Of a stretch of DNA of 6,814 nt, positions 6,673 to 6,814 are shown one piece after another; position 1 is the stretch's first letter, and each line of letters starts with the position of its first letter. A model generated the notes under the pieces. It saw only the letters and a program-made list of their open reading frames with translations. It had not been told where the DNA came from and searched no databases. Made by a program: the position numbers and the translations under genes. This DNA comes from Methanothermobacter sp049720995 (GTDB lineage: Archaea; Methanobacteriota; Methanobacteria; Methanobacteriales; Methanothermobacteraceae): contig NZ_JBNASF010000040.1 in NCBI RefSeq assembly GCF_049720995.1, positions 1 through 6,814 on the forward strand. Direction: 5' to 3'.

Positions 6673-6814
6673 CTCAATTAATAACATTCAATTAAACCAG
6701 AACTTCTTCATTAGAGTAATTAGCTCAATTAATAACATTCAATTAAACCAGAACTTCTTCATTAGAGTAATTAGCTCAATTAATAACATTCAATTAAACC
6801 AGAACTTCTTCATT
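6668..6814. repeat. 51-bp tandem repeat, nearly three exact copies
   Basis: The unit starting agctcaatta occupies 6671-6721 and 6722-6772, with a third copy from 6773 cut off by the window end after 42 bases. Matching extends back to 6668, so the array overlaps the helicase stop codon. No mismatches are seen. Each unit is AT-rich and contains tcaattaa twice, 14 bases apart, plus weak AT inverted repeats such as TAATT-agctc-AATTA across the unit junction. There is no spacer between units, no open frame and no clear poly-T terminator. It could be an iteron-like array, a slippage product or a contig-end artefact. Confidence 0.95.

Noticed and set aside
6668..6814. CRISPR array
   Set aside because: The 51-bp units are contiguous and identical, with no variable spacers.
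6673..6814. Intrinsic terminator after the helicase gene
   Set aside because: There are only weak AT inverted repeats and no T-run, so no supportable terminator.

Overview
The window looks like a euryarchaeal, methanogen-type genome, most like Methanothermobacter. This is recognised from gene style, not from a search. The signs are strong GGTGA / AGGGGG ribosome-binding sites, TTG and GTG start candidates, TATA-like AT boxes, frequent AGG/AGA/ATA codons, response-regulator domains with the LRG-x-MDG signature common in methanogens, and a PHP-type family X DNA polymerase.

Layout. Positions 1-95 hold two exact copies of a 47-bp unit at the window edge. Overlapping them, on the + strand, is the C-terminal tail of a membrane protein that ends at 190. 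Facing it on the - strand is an apparent two-gene operon read from about 4000 down to 66. Its first gene is polX (3973-2321), encoding an intact PHP-containing family X DNA polymerase. Its second gene (2309-66) encodes two receiver domains fused to a membrane-bound processive GT2 glycosyltransferase. The glycosyltransferase tail probably runs past its natural end: a one-base indel in a five-base homopolymer at 203-207 would explain this. A short intergenic region (3974-4100) separates polX from the divergent right half and holds an AT-rich TATA-like box.

The right half, 4101-6672 (+), is one long gene split by a +1 frame change near 4960-5003. Joined, it would encode about 856 residues: a degenerate NERD-like nuclease domain, a complete set of UvrD-like superfamily 1 helicase motifs, a HEPN-like all-alpha domain with an RN-x4-HG motif (R-x5-H), and a C-terminal beta-rich domain of unknown function. 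This architecture resembles stand-alone antiviral or abortive-infection proteins and is the most interesting content of the window. The split falls between Walker A and Walker B, so neither half alone can form the ATPase site. The locus is therefore a pseudogene, a sequencing error, a recoded gene or a two-subunit protein. Directly after its stop, a 51-bp unit is repeated nearly three times up to the window edge.

How the genes relate. polX and the receiver-glycosyltransferase gene are tightly spaced and probably co-transcribed, although repair synthesis and regulated glycan synthesis have no obvious shared function. The helicase gene is divergent, visibly more AT-rich, and may be an accessory (defence) gene inserted beside core genes. 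Tandem duplications at both extreme ends, with unit lengths of 47 and 51 bp, may be contig-end assembly artefacts.
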